Under the pieces are notes generated by a model that was given only the letters and a program-made list of their open reading frames with translations, was not told where the DNA came from and made no database searches. The position numbers and the translations under genes are program-made. Positions 34,873 to 52,224 of a DNA stretch of 64,000 nucleotides are shown here, piece after piece. The DNA comes from Thamnaconus septentrionalis (lineage: Eukaryota; Chordata; Actinopteri; Tetraodontiformes; Monacanthidae). Position 1 is the stretch's first letter; each line of letters opens with the position of its first letter. The stretch is from assembly GCA_009823395.1 (NCBI GenBank), contig CM020511.1, positions 18,134,001-18,198,000 of the forward strand. The letters run 5' to 3'.

Positions 34873-37064
34873 CACATTGTCACAGGTCACAAATTAGAGA
34901 GCACAAGTTCACATGCGGATCCAACATATGCAAATGTGTTGTGCAATACTAGTGTGCGAACTCTCGTCGCAGACGCAGTTCCTCTTGCACCGATCCGATC
35001 TCACTGCTGCTGCTGCTGCTGCTGCTGCAGCCGCGTGCGAAGGGGCTGGTCCAAAGAGATCGAGACGGACCGAAATGGGAGTGAGACGAAGAGTGAGAGT
35101 GACAGAAAGTGGGAGAAGCAGACAGAGGGAAGGAGAGAATAGGAAGGCTGTTGGTAACGTCCAGGGCGGTCGAGACGCCGCAGAGACCAGAGGGGCCTGA
35201 ACAGTGCGGCAGGAAAAAGTGATGACAAAAAAAACAAAACGCAAGTGACCTGGCAGAACTTTCCAGACTGAAGCGTTGCCAGGACACAGGCGAGGTGACC
35301 GCCGCTGCCGAGCGCCTTCGTAAAAAGGTGGAGGACGAATGTTACGACTGGCTCGCAGTGGCTGGCGTTAGCGAAAAGGAGGACGACTCGGCCGCCGATC
35401 AAGCGAGCTTGTGTTTCAGGATGCGGCTAATAAAGACGAGGGAGGCCGTGAGAGCACTGCGTAACATCCCCGGCCTGATGAGGCTGCAGTGCCGCACAAC
35501 AAGCTCCATATGCAGTAACCTCCGCATCAGGTCAACTCAGCACCACAGACCTGTTTATTATGCATGGCCTGCAGGGAAAATGACAAGGGACATCCTCCCC
35601 GCCACATCCTCACGGCAGCGTCTGGCACAGCAGGTGAAACGTCCTTGAGCACCCTTGCAAAAGTTTTTTATTTTTTTTTATTTAACGTGCTTGTCTCATT
35701 CCTGGGAAGAAAATTGTGCACCTGTACGCTGATTAAGGTTTGACTTTATTGAATAATTAGCTCTGATGTCGGGTATTAGGTAGAATCCTTTTTCACCCTC
35801 TGAAATCTCCCACTGTGCTCTGCCTGTTATCTTTCTCGAGTTAGCGCTCTGACTTGTGCTGTTTTGTTCGCGGGGGATTCTTAGGTTTATCTTAGGTTGA
35901 TGCTCCAGGTGCGTGCACAGCCGTGCACAGCCAGCCTGCATGCATCGCTGAGCTTTTTCCTTTTTTTTCCCGTTTTTTTTGCCCTTCCCCAAAATGTGTT
36001 CCATTGTGTGCCTTTGTGTCGGAGTTGAGCGTCTCTGGGGATGATGCTAATCAGATTGTCTTCCCGTAAGGAAAGATGACTCATTAGTATTTCAATGCTT
36101 GTGAAGCTCTGTAAAGTGGTGTTTCGTGTAAGTAGCTTCGCCTCCGTTTCGCTGCACATGCGGCACCTCTGTTTGAACCCCAGGGAGATAATCTGACAGA
36201 TTTCTGAAGTCAAAATGGGACATTTTATTAGGATTATTATCCTTTATTTAAAGCAGCTCTTGTTATCCTTCTCTGCCTTGCAAGGATTCCCCAAATTAAT
36301 ATCACATTTAAGAATTAATTGACTTGTAATGGGGAGAATGGCACCCACACCACTGACACAGCGTCCCAGCTGGCCTTTGACAGGACTTCCCGTCTTTGGT
36401 TGCCTGCCCAGTTCCCTCTCGAATGTTTGGTTCCTGCTCAGCTCCTCTCTCAGCTTCTACCGCTTGCCTCCTCCAGCACGCTCTACTCTGCTCTCTTTGG
36501 TTTCTCTGCCAACACGTAGTCGAGTAGTGAGCTAGCTAGCTCCTTATAGCCAGGCAATAGGCGCTGATGGCAAGCAACCAAAGCTGTTTAGTCCTCTACC
36601 AGGCCAGCTGTGTCCATGGCAGGGCTGCTGTTCCCCACACTGCTCGTCAGCGGATTGTGAAAATGATTGCCAAACACTCAAATCATTGCGTTAGTGTGAA
36701 ATAAACAGAACCCGAAAGCAGTCTTTTTAAGCATCCAGCAGCACGCTCTAAATTTTTGATGTGCTGAAGAAAACCCTTGTGATGATTGCAATGCTTTAAA
36801 TCCGTGAAACCTCAAAAAACCCTCCAAATTTAGCTTTAAATTATGCCCGCTAATCTGGAAATATGACGACTTGTTGGAATTTGTTTTTCGCAATATTGCC
36901 TGACATGACGTGTGAAGTGTAAAATATGACATGCACTTGACGGTACTGGACGTCAAATCATTTCATCTGTGCTGTAAAGCGTGTTCATGTGCGTGCACGA
37001 ACATGCATGTGTGTGTGTGAGAGAGACAGAGAGAAGGAGAGAAATGGGGGTTAGATAGAGAGAC

Positions 37065-37095
<31 letters not shown>

Positions 37096-37171
37096 TTTGG
37101 AGCAAGAGTGCCAGAGCATTTTGTCACCAGGGGTGATGATGAACACTTCTTCAATGCGAGGCAGATGGCCA

Positions 37172-37219
<48 letters not shown>

Positions 37220-38399
37220 CGCACTGAGGTGTGCTAAGGCAGCTACGTGTGCGCCGGCATTGTTTGTGCTCGGAGGCACTGAGCCGGCCTCCATCCTGTC
37301 ACTAATATGGATCGGCAGCCACACAATCAGCCGACGTGTCTTTCTCTCAACTCTGAACGCTAAAATTGGTCCCACTACTAGGGAGGTAAATCGGGTCTAA
37401 ACGGCACAACAGTATTACACTTTACAATATTCCAATTTGTCCTAAACGCACCACCGCCACACCAGGGCTTCATTTATCAGCTCTGGAGGAGCAGAGAGGC
37501 TTTTTGCCTGTCCTGCTGGATGACACATCATTTGTGCTCCGGTGACAGGAAATAGAAGTTGTGTTAGCCCTGGTGTGCCTCTTATTAACCTGCCCACTCA
37601 CTGCAGGACCTCAGTGTTAATTAGAGAAAGGGGGTGTGGGCGGCTAAGCAGAGGATAAATAACACACACACCCCCTTTTTTCCTAATGCAGCCTGTATCA
37701 AGTGAACAAGGGGGGAGGTGGTGGATTAAAAAAGCTGTCTGATTTCAGTGTAAAGGTTTATTTTTAGCAGGCTGGAATTTATAATTGACGTCCAATGCTT
37801 TCACGTAACAAAATGGTAATTTGCTACACCAGGATGCTTTGGAAAAAAAAAAAAAAAAAAAAAGTACTGCAGCCTCAAAAATAATCACAGCACGAGGCCT
37901 GGAAAGTCCCAGAAAATTATAGTTACGGTGACATACATCAGGGGAAAAGTGGTCAGTACCTGAGCGATATGACAACTGAAATGAAATGAATGACTAGTAA
38001 TGAAGGCAGCTGCTGGATTTAGACCGAGCCCCCTGCACGCAGCGGCCAACATGTCAGCGCTACATCCTGGCGCGGCGCTGTTATGAAAAGGACGATGCCG
38101 GAGTCCTTCTGCCTTTCCTCGGCGTCCTACGACTCCCTGCTGCTGCTGCTGCTGCTGCTGCTGCTTCTTTCCCTCTCCCTCTCTCTTTTTTTTCCTACCC
38201 CCCGCCAGCCCCCACCCCTTCAGGAATGCGCGGCGATAAGGGAAAAAAAATAAAAAAAAAAAAATAATCCACGACGCCGTCGAAGGAAGGAAGGAAGGAA
38301 GGCTCGGACAGGTTACTCACCTCCCGCAATGGCGAGGAGAACCAGCAGCAGCGTCAGCGGCGTCGGCGTCCGAGGCGTCCGTGGCGGTCGGCCGTCCAT
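21473..38399 (-). CDS. chrnb2: chrnb2, neuronal nicotinic acetylcholine receptor subunit beta-2
   Basis: Beta-2 assembles with alpha subunits (typically alpha-4) into the pentameric cation channel opened by acetylcholine in neurons. Six minus-strand exons are readable: 38321-38399, 30123-30268, 29253-29297, 27574-27683, 24372-25471 and 21473-21625. The 45-bp and 110-bp third and fourth exons are typical of nicotinic receptor genes. The predicted protein is about 543 residues. It has a 26-residue signal peptide, [10 protein letters not shown], the Cys-loop segment [16 protein letters not shown]1 from [18 protein letters not shown]2 [19 protein letters not shown]3, a long cytoplasmic loop and M4. 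The adjacent CC pair of alpha subunits is absent, so it is a beta. The summed exon length is one base too long for an open frame: a frame break lies in the M3-M4 loop near 24574-24600. Confidence 0.95.
22220..22321. other. imperfect hairpin in chrnb2 intron 5
   Basis: Arms at 22220-22254 and 22288-22321 are near-perfect reverse complements over about 34 bp, including the perfect core TTCTATAACAGACACAT. They are separated by a 33-base AT-rich loop. It could be a microRNA-like precursor or a very short inverted-repeat element. Confidence 0.7.
23463..23501. repeat. exact 39-bp copy of chrnb2 exon 5 sequence in intron 5
   Basis: Identical to exon positions 24824-24862, the segment encoding [11 protein letters not shown], and in the same orientation. 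Flanking bases do not match on either side. Confidence 0.95.
24372..25471 (-). CDS. chrnb2: chrnb2 exon 5 (ligand domain end, M1-M3, cytoplasmic loop), with frame break
   Basis: A GC-rich 1,100-bp exon from [20 protein letters not shown] to KSEDDDQS. The frame holds through [15 protein letters not shown], then must shift by one base to reach [20 protein letters not shown]. Two C4 runs on the plus strand, 24594-24597 and 24574-24577, are likely places for an extra base. Without the shift the frame stops at 24517 and M4 is lost. Confidence 0.9.
25559..25865. mobile_element. TTAA-flanked MITE in chrnb2 intron 4
   Basis: Left end TTAAGGTCCAGTGTGTAATA and right end TTACACACTGGACCTTTAA form inverted repeats about 300 bp apart, with TTAA at each edge, a piggyBac-like target. 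No open frame is inside. Ends of the same family appear at 190-222 and 59641-59670, and a more diverged copy at about 32670-32931. Confidence 0.75.
25866..27573. other. chrnb2 intron 4 remainder
   Basis: Non-coding. Nothing beyond ordinary intronic sequence is recognised. Confidence 0.5.
27574..27683 (-). CDS. chrnb2: chrnb2 exon 4 (110 bp)
   Basis: Begins [20 protein letters not shown] and ends LPDVVLYN plus two bases. It contains the conserved loop-A region WLPD. The acceptor is TGCCCTCAG and the donor GTAAGC. Confidence 0.95.
27684..29252. other. chrnb2 intron 3
   Basis: Contains a GA run at 28385-28420 and a partial copy of the GATGTCACA repeat at 28011-28040 (CTTTGTGATGTCACAGAGGG). No exons are seen. 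Confidence 0.5.
29253..29297 (-). CDS. chrnb2: chrnb2 exon 3 (45 bp)
   Basis: Fifteen codons, [15 protein letters not shown], between CTGCAG and GTGAGA. The length is the standard one for this exon in nicotinic receptor genes. Confidence 0.95.
29900..30018. repeat. dispersed repeat, GATGTCACA family
   Basis: AATGTCACAAGGGGCACTGA, then AGCAAGCTAAAACAGCAGG and GGCTGTAAACACAGG, match in order a fuller copy at 39306-39482. It is probably a MITE remnant. Confidence 0.6.
30123..30268 (-). CDS. chrnb2: chrnb2 exon 2 (start of ligand-binding domain)
   Basis: 146 bp, beginning [20 protein letters not shown] and reaching [11 protein letters not shown], nearly the mammalian beta-2 wording. The acceptor is CATTACAG and the donor GTGAGC. 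Confidence 0.95.
30282..30343. repeat. CAT trinucleotide run
   Basis: About 20 CAT/CAC units in chrnb2 intron 1, just upstream of exon 2. Reading frames here are artefacts. Confidence 0.9.
30344..38320. other. chrnb2 intron 1
   Basis: Eight kilobases without recognisable exons. It holds pyrimidine-rich blocks (30660-31120), a TCTCA pentamer run (about 31061-31092), a TTTA run (31843-31873), A runs (34163-34188, 37843-37863), CTG runs (35004-35028, 38137-38163), GA-rich 37021-37097 and a GT run (37175-37216). Confidence 0.6.
31210..31280. mobile_element. Tc1-like transposon end fragment
   Basis: After a TA, the sequence CAGTGGGGCAAAAAAGTATT and then CCCACTTAAAAAGATGAGAG matches the terminal repeat of teleost Tc1/mariner elements as I know them. 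There is no second end or transposase, so it is a fragment. Confidence 0.6.
38321..38399 (-). CDS. chrnb2: chrnb2 exon 1 (signal peptide)
   Basis: The ATG at 38399 begins [20 protein letters not shown], a short basic region followed by a hydrophobic core. The donor is GTGAGT, and the last G completes a glycine codon with exon 2. It is the first true ATG in this frame; an upstream in-frame extension has only GTG. Confidence 0.85.
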
Positions 38400-38957
38400 C
38401 GTCGTATTCGTGCGTCCGAGCGCGCTGCTCCGTCCGGGCCACAAAGGTGCTCTGGCCGCGATGGCGAGGCCACCACCCCCCACCCCCACCTCCAAAGCAA
38501 TGTTACAAGCCCTCCTCCTCTTCCTCCTCCTCCTCCTCTTCTTCACGGCCACAACCTGCCGGTTCAGTCTCTACCTGGCATGGTGACGTCGGTTCGGTTC
38601 CCCTCTTCTTCTTCTTCTTGGGGGGGACCCCCCACCTCCGAGTAAAAAAAAAAACAGAGAAGAGAGAAGAGGGCAAAGGTGCTGGTGGTGGTGATGGGGG
38701 GGCGCCAGGTGATGCTGCGAGAAACGCGGGAGTCGTGCTATGCTCGGCTGTGGTGTCCGCCGCGCTCCGAGGAGATGCGCGCCGCCCGTCGCCGCTGCTG
38801 CCGCCGCCGCCGCGCTGGAAGAGGCAGCGGGGGCGGGGCGCATCGGTGCGAGTGTGAAGCAGCGGAGGGGGGGAGGGAGGAAGGGGGGAATGGAGGGAAG
38901 GGAGGAGTGTTTGAGGTGGGATACCTCAGAGGCTCCACATCATCCATGCTGGTGAGA

Positions 38958-38960
<3 letters not shown>
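38400..38960 (-). promoter_or_regulatory. chrnb2: chrnb2 5' UTR and promoter region
   Basis: A GC- and CpG-rich block directly upstream of the ATG, with GCC/GCG runs at 38780-38830 and purine/pyrimidine asymmetry. No TATA box is evident. It ends at a CA run (38959-38996). The transcription start is not determined. Confidence 0.45.
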
Positions 38961-38997
<37 letters not shown>

Positions 38998-39305
38998 ATT
39001 CCCATGTAAGTATAATAATAGTGACATTGGGGCACCTCCTATCAAACTCAACAACACCTCTCCTCTCCTCCTCTCCTCTCTATCTGCTCCATCTCTCATC
39101 CCCTCCTCAGGCTCAGTGCCAGGGATACCTGCGGTGGTGTTTCCTGTTTTCTAAAATTCATGAACGCCTCTTGACAATCTGCACCAAGTCTCATGCTTTG
39201 AAAGGTCCGACATTGCACAAAAATAACTACCCTCATTCTGGATTTCTTTTGCTCGTTCCATGTCTCCAGGAAATCCACATCAAAACGCTTTTAAACTTTT
39301 GTTGA

Positions 39306-39482
39306 AATCTTTGTGATGTCACAAAGGGCACTGACCCCCTCTCCCCGGTATTTTGCTCCGCTCACCTGGTTGCTGTGCCCTTTCACCCCTTCCGAGCGTG
39401 TGCAGTGCACAACAAAGCACTGGATTTAGCCGCAAGCTAGAACAGGAAGTTTTTTGCTGCCGGCTGTAAACAAAGGGCTAAT
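39306..39482. repeat. dispersed repeat, GATGTCACA family, fuller copy
   Basis: Starts TTTGTGATGTCACAAAGGGC and ends GCCGGCTGTAAACAAAGGGC; matches 29900-30018 and partly 28011-28040. Confidence 0.6.
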
Positions 39483-41346
39483 TTGTTTGGGTCTTGTGAG
39501 GTCATTTACCACGCAGAGCTGCCCGACAAAAGTCTGACTGAAAGGTATAGAGATGTAAAAAATGGACGTAGGGTTGTGTGACAGGTGTTGGTCGTGTGGG
39601 ACAGGAAGTGACCGGAGCAGGTCGCTGATTAAGAACAGGAGGTGCAGTCTGGAAAGAGGATGTGAGGAATGAGCCGACGGCGTCCTGCTGCTGCTCCTCC
39701 TCCTCCTCCTCCACGCTGCCCACTGGGAGTGTAATGCCGAGAGAAATACAGCGGCTGGGTTGGATGTCAAGGGTGGTGGTGGTGGTGTGGGGGGGGGTGC
39801 GCAGTATTCGTCATCTCGGGGCGGCGGTGGTGGAGGGGTGGGTGGAGTCGTAGGAACGTGGGTGGTGCAGAGGGGGAGGGGCGCCGGAGGAAGTCAAAGT
39901 CTTAGTAAACAGGGGTGCGTGATGCGCGGCGAGGGGCGTTGCCGTGGCGACTGAGACAAACCGGAGAGGAAACGACCTGTTTCTCCTTCATTTTGTCTAT
40001 TTTCATCGGCGCCGCTCGCTCACGCACGCACGCACACACGCACACAAATGTGATGCACGCACACAGTGGGCAAGGTCTCCCTCTGTAATGTCTTCCTCTC
40101 TCTCTCTCTCTCTCTCGTGCTATCTTTATACACTCCCTTCCTCTCCCTCTCGCCGCGGCGGCCCTCTCCGCCGCCGCTCCTCTGCAGTGAATGAGCTGAC
40201 CTGACAGTGCTCCTCCTCTGCACTGCACTGAGTGCTGCGAGTCTCTCTCCCTGAATTATTTAAAAGCTGGGACCCCCACAAGTGCTTGTCTTCCCCTCAC
40301 ACCCCCTCACGCTCTACCTTCTCGTTCTCGCCCTCCCCCTGTCTGCCTCCCTCCGTCCTCTTCCGGGCGGCCGTCGTTCCCGTCTTCGGCTGGACGCGGT
40401 TATTTCCCGTGACTGGGGTTATTCGGAGCAAAACGCAGACTGACGAAACGCGCAGCTCTGGGACACCGAGTTAGAATGACTGGGAAACATTGGGGTTTTT
40501 TTTAGCTTCAGAGGTTGTTTAATGAGGTTTTGAGCTTATTTTCGTGTTAGTCTGTTTCCACATTTCAGTATTGTTAAACCTCCAGTTTCATCCTAATACT
40601 CTATTCTTTTCACTGAATTTATTTTCTGCTTTAACAATTTTATTTAAAAGACACCTTATAGACCCATCCATTGCAACTTCATAGCGTCTAGTGGTCAGGA
40701 AGAATACTGTACACCTGCATTTTTGTCACGCATGACCTTGTGCTGTGGCTATTATGCCACGTTAACTTCAGCTATCAAGCCATAAATTATTATCAGTCTG
40801 GCAGGATGAATGACCCTCATTAGCGCACAGCATCTGGAGAAAGGCCCCTGATGTTTATCCTCGTTCTCCTGGCTTCTCATCTTCCTTTGCGTGAGCCGTT
40901 GATGTCAGGGCAAAAATCCCAAAACCCCAAAATATGTTGGTGCGATAAGGTCACTTCCTTGCAGTTGGATTTGCTCTTCATGTAACAAATATGAATGGTT
41001 ATCATTACTGACTGAAAACATAATGGTTATTTATGGTTATTTATTTTGGCTGCTTTATGTAACTGAGAACATACATATGAATTTGCGCATTTTATGATAA
41101 TAGAACCCTATGAATGTTACGCAATGGGCCTTGAATAATATCATCCTATGTGCCTGCAGTTGTTGTTATAGGTTACTTATAACATCAATAACGACTGAAC
41201 TTTAATTTTACACTCATGGTATATACTTATATATACACACATACATACAATTTACATCTATATATGTACATGTATATGATATACATATATGTGTATATCT
41301 ATCTATATACAGTACATCTATCTGTCTATCTATCTATCTATATATC

Positions 41347-41380
<34 letters not shown>

Positions 41381-42316
41381 TATGCTTGCATACATACGTA
41401 CACACATATATGTATTGAGTTTAGAACAAGAATAAAAGTGATGTATTCATACGCCATTGCCGTTTGGATAAAATACATTTTTCATGTGTGGAACAATGAA
41501 CAATGATGCAACAGAGCACCTTTTCATACTTGCCAGTTGCCAGTGGGAAAATAAGCAGAGGACGATGATATGAGATCATTGCAGAACTACATATTCTACA
41601 TGTGGGCTTGTAGGCTTGATTCTAACCAGCGGAGACGTTGCCAAAATAAAGACGGCGGGAATGTTGCGTCCAGCAGTGTAGGCTAGTTGTTTGTTTTGAC
41701 CTACTTAGTGATTTAATTAGGAGAACGGCAAGGTCCGCTGTTACTGTTGTTGCTGCTGCTGTTGTGTAACCTTGCCATTTAGGACCTCTCATGGCCAAGA
41801 CGGAGGATGGCTCCTCAACCGGAAAGCCCGGCTTTAAAGCCCACGCAGGAGCCGCGCACTTTGTCCAGGGCTTCTATTTGCTGACCCCGCACTCTGACCC
41901 TTTAAAGGAGACGTCACTGTCAATATTGAGCTGCGAAATGAGTTGACTCAAAGAGTGGAGCTCGTCTTTCGTCGCCGTTTCCTGCCGCCGCCGCGAAATG
42001 TCAGCGCTCTCCCTCCGCGAGGGGCGGCTCTATTCCCCCCCTCCTGCGTTGACCGCCATTATTAATAGCCGTCTTCATATCGCGTAGCGTATACCTCTCT
42101 CTCCTCCCTCTCCTCCTCCTTCCCTGCAGAGAGAGGCCCTACCTCACTCTAACTAATCACCATGGCAACCTGGTAATCCCTGAACGGACGGGGTGGGAAA
42201 AAAAATCCTGACTCGGTGAGACACGCATACGCACATAAATACACATAACAAGGGCTGTGCGCACGCACACATGGGTGCACATTATCGCTTGCTCAGACAC
42301 GGGGCCCATGCGGGTG

Positions 42317-42360
<44 letters not shown>

Positions 42361-42869
42361 CACACACACAAACAAACACACACGTGCACATGCGCTCACA
42401 GAAAGACGCTCATGCGATCCAGTAGGCTGGTGATAACTGGTAAGACGTATCTTACTGCAAACACACGCTTCAGTGTGCACCATTGTGGGGATAAAGCTCT
42501 GAATTTGGTGTGTGTGTGCGTGTGTGTGTGTGTGTGTGTGCGTGTGTCGGAGAGGATTTACACGCACCACCTTTAGGCTCGACTAAACCCGGTTTGTGTC
42601 TTACTTTATTTATGCATGTGTGTGAGCTCATGTGTGTGCTCATGTTTGTATTTTCATGTGTGTGAGAGTGTGTGTGTGTGTGTGTATCCGTGGGGTTGCA
42701 GCGTGCGTGTGTATAACTGTAATTGATTTCACACTCAGGTCAATGGTTTTGCAGCTACAGGAGAAAAAAAAAAGACACAGACTCGCTCTGGTTGGCGTCT
42801 CATTTGTTCTCGTCCTCTGAATTCTGCGTCTATTGATGACAGTCTGCAGTTCAAAGAGTCTTTTCTTTT
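39483..42869. other. intergenic between chrnb2 and she
   Basis: A GC-rich block at 39750-40450 with a CT run is possibly regulatory. An AT/TATC tract lies at 41216-41420, and CA and GT runs at 42319-42382 and 42508-42547. No coding exons are recognised. Confidence 0.5.
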
Positions 42870-42875
42870 TTTATT
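42870..42875 (-). other. she: possible she polyadenylation signal
   Basis: AATAAA on the minus strand, 854 bases past the she stop. Confidence 0.4.
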
Positions 42876-43684
42876 GAATAAAGATTTCGCAGCAATAATA
42901 TTCAGCTTATATCGTCGTGTCGTTGGTTAAAAGAGAACAAAACAAAAAAAAAAAAATGATATTCAACAGTCACTTCATACATACTTAATTTACACACAGG
43001 TACATTTCATTGAAAGTAAGCCCTGCAACTGCACTAGGCCTAATCATCTGATCAATACAGATCTTTTGCTTGACAGACGAAGTGGCCGTCAAATAGGCCC
43101 GATTTTCAGCTTGAATCAATAGGCTGACTGACATGTCGGGCGAACGAATGAATACACTCGAATCAGACGCATCGATCGGACCACACCTAACAGGATGGCA
43201 CGGTGGTAATTGATGATGTCAGCACCCCTGTGTCACGGCATCCTGCGAGGCGATTACGAGCCTCTGCACTGGCTTCATATATGTGATTAGTTACGGTGAG
43301 TGCAGTGCTGTGAGTGCGCCGCTCGGCATTGCGGAATCTATTTTGGTGCACGTGCGGGGCCCTGAGATTTGAGAGAGCCTGGACCGACAAAATGAGAAAG
43401 AAGACGTGACGCGGTGCACGTCTTGAAAGTCTAGATAGGATGTTTGTTCGGATTTTGTGGAGTTTATGTTAATTTGCCCTAAAAACAGTGCATTCTAATG
43501 CACAAGGAGATTTAGATACAACCTTAAATTCTACAGCAGAACACAAAACAAAAACCCAAAGCAGCATATCTTTCAGTACATGTGCGCATTTTAACAAGTT
43601 GGTGTGTGTGTCTTGTGTGGATTTGTGCATTTGTGCATTAATGTGTAACACACCTCTGTGCGCACATGTATTTATGCCCCACAA

Positions 43685-43717
<33 letters not shown>

Positions 43718-43728
43718 TTTGCTCGTGT

Positions 43729-49352
<5,624 letters not shown>

Positions 49353-50399
49353 TTTGCCTGCCAAGAAAAACTTGTTCTCACCAATAGAAGTGAAGTTGCT
49401 CCGCGCGCAACAGCTGGAGCTTTACGCACAGATTACGCGCGATCTATTCTTACCGTGCTCTGAAATTAATCTCCCATTTGACAAAATTCACCACGTCACG
49501 ATCCTTCTCAGAGCACCAAAACTGGACTTTAACATCGACTGCGTCTTCTTTGCCAGTTACTCCTAGTTTGCTGCGTGTCGCCTATCACCTGCCCCAGCAA
49601 CTATCCCTGTAGTTTGAACAGTAGCTTCTGGAGAGCGAAGAATCGAAAGAACTCAAAGTTTTTCTTTTCACCAAGTAAAGAGCCCATTCCCGGAGAGTTA
49701 GGTGATTCGTCCAGTCTGTCGAACCAGGAGAAGAAGAAGTGATGAGATTGGAGAGGAAAGTTGTGTGCGCACAGGATGGGATGTCGCAGGACTTAAGGGA
49801 GGGGCTCCAAGTACCGGAGCAGTTTCTCTAATTTCTTATTTATCGTTTCAGTATGAAATTGGTTCGATTAGATTTGTGCGATGCATGGTTAGCAACAGAT
49901 TATATACAACAACTGAATATTGGTTATTATTTCTATTGACTTATTGATTTATTACCCTGATGCAATGAATTAGCATTAATAGTATATTTTACCACAGGTT
50001 ACTGGCCAGGGAACAAAAACTAGTAGGTTTATGACACAAAACAAAAAAAAGAAAAATACATTATACACTTGTAGATATTAAATCAAAATAGTAGCCTAAT
50101 ACATAAACGACCTGTTTAGCTGATATTGCAGTGTAACACAATGGCTTCCCTCGAGTGGGACTGCGGTTGTGATTTCAGGCCTTAGGTCATACAGTTTCGT
50201 GTAATTAAAGACGGCAGGGCCCCCATAGCACGTCTCAGTTATCAGCAAGGAGAGAGTTTCGCCATCTACCGGCAAATTAGCAAAATTACTATTTACCTCT
50301 CTAATGATATCCTGTAAATCTTGTTTGAAACGGCACGTTTCACTATGTTTTTATTTGCGAAACGAGAGTTAACGAGTTTCAACTTGTCATAAAGTGGCC

Positions 50400-50732
50400 C
50401 TGGACAATGAATGACGGGCGTGGGACTGTGGCCAATAGCAAGCATAGCCGATATGTACAGTCCCGCCTCTAGCTCTCGGCTGGTCCAATCACAGAGCACC
50501 GTCCCGGGAGGCGAGGCGGGCCGTTTACATCCACGACAAAGGTAACAGGTTGCAGTCGCCGCATAATGAGCTTGTTCCCGTGTTAATTTACGTCGGAGTT
50601 GTTTTTTCCTCCCCGCTTGTTCTCCGTGTGAAGACTTGAATGGGAGCCAGCGGAAAATAATTGAATTGCCGTCGTCAAAAGTGAAGCGCGCTGTCAAAGT
50701 GGAGCAGAGGAACAACTTCTTCAAAAAAAGAG
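50400..50732 (+). promoter_or_regulatory. cgn: possible cgn promoter and non-coding first exon
   Basis: CCAAT boxes lie at 50432-50436 and 50485-50489, with a GC-rich TCCCGCCTC between them. About 240 bp later AAAAAAAGAG is followed by GTAACT (donor at 50733). Cingulin's coding start lies directly after a splice acceptor, so an upstream non-coding exon is required. This is the best candidate, but the 5-kb splice is inferred. Confidence 0.4.
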
Positions 50733-51555
50733 GTAACTTTTACGTCTGTTTCCACCATCCACTTTGATAAAACCTAAAGGCTGGACGAGACACACGTCCG
50801 TCTGACAGTTCTGCTCCTTGGGCGACTCGCATCATGTTGCGTGACCCTGGTTTCTTCAGGCGAGTTGGTTGTGTTACTGTTCACTGCCCAGGAGTCTTGG
50901 GCTGCGTCTCGATAGCCCGCTTAGCTCGGCAGCTAACATTTGATGCAACAGTTGCGAACCGAGTTTACGTCACGCCAAAATAACTGCCAATTGTTTTAAT
51001 GACAGCGGTTTGAAAACACACCTGACAGGTGTCCAACTCTTCCTGCGATGTGGAAAAATTAGTTGTCTTGAACCTGTGACATGTCTTGTATACAAGCTGT
51101 CCCTGATACGTGCTACAAATGGGTTATATCACGGGGATAAATGAAAGACCAGCAGATAGTTTTTGTGCTCATGACACACCGAAGGGGACAGTTTCACACT
51201 CAATCGCCTCGCTTAGCATTGCTATTCGTAACTAATGAACCGATGTTTCTGTGGGCGCTGTTAACTTCGGTGCTCAGTGAACAGCAGGTCTGAGAAGCAG
51301 AGAGATGCTCCCTGGCTACACCAGAGTCAGGTGAAACTGGTGACGCGAGCAAGAGAGCAGCAGATTATAGTTTTGAATGTCGATAATTGCAGCCATCGAC
51401 CACCCTGACACATTTCAGCTTGAATTGAATGTGGCAGAAAAGTTCAACCAGCTGGTTTTTACACACAGGACTTCAAAGGCAAACCTGGCAAGTGATGCAA
51501 GGTGTCTAGATAAAAATCACATAAATCAGTTGGGTTTTTTTTCTCCCACTTCCTC

Positions 51556-51558
<3 letters not shown>

Positions 51559-51617
<59 letters not shown>
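51559..51617. repeat. CT microsatellite
   Basis: An uninterrupted CT run of about 58 bp followed by CACA repeats, inside the probable first intron of cgn. Confidence 0.95.
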
Positions 51618-51624
<7 letters not shown>

Positions 51625-52224
51625 CTCACACACACACACACTCACAGTAAGTGTAGATAAAGAGTGCAACAAGTGTCTGGAATGTGGGAGAGGGAGGGGT
51701 GTATTAATGTGCTCCAGATATGGGCTCATTTGTGTACTGTTTGGTAACTCTAAACTCTCCCTTTGTTTCGCCGACTGAGACCTTTGGATTGTGAGGGATA
51801 AATGGCTGTTTGTTTGGGCTTGAAAGCGGAGTGATAATGGCAGGTTTTGGAGTGAGTGAGAGGGCCTCGTTTTATGTGGCGACCGCAATGGAGAGGTGGA
51901 ATTCCCTGCGGACCGTGTGTCTGCCCGGCCGTCCTTGAAAGACACGGAAGGTGTGAGCCACTGTTTCGCCCATCGCTGTTTCTTTCACCAACCGACTTTC
52001 CCTTTTCCAAGGGAAAGAATTGATTTGCTTAAATCTTCATTGTCTTTTTACTTAGCAAGGACCAAAAGCCACTGATTCAAAGTAGATGAAAACTAATGGC
52101 AGACGCAAACTTAAAAAAAAACATCGGATATCAGAACAGATTTTTTTAAAATCTTGGAATAGAAAGGCCCAGTAATACTCAGTCTTGCAGTTTTGATCTC
52201 TGTAAACTAAATCAATGCATCAAA

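Noticed and set aside
38400..38460. RE1/NRSF silencer near chrnb2 exon 1
   Set aside because: Only loosely matching half-sites (AGCACC and GGAGCAGCGC) at non-standard spacing; too weak to report.
38400..38552. N-terminal extension of chrnb2 with an arginine-rich stretch
   Set aside because: It would start at GTG and precede a normal signal peptide; it is 5' UTR.
49353..49364. upstream in-frame extension of she (MAGK)
   Set aside because: The codon at 49364 is TTG; the ATG at 49352 is the credible start and matches the family N-terminus.
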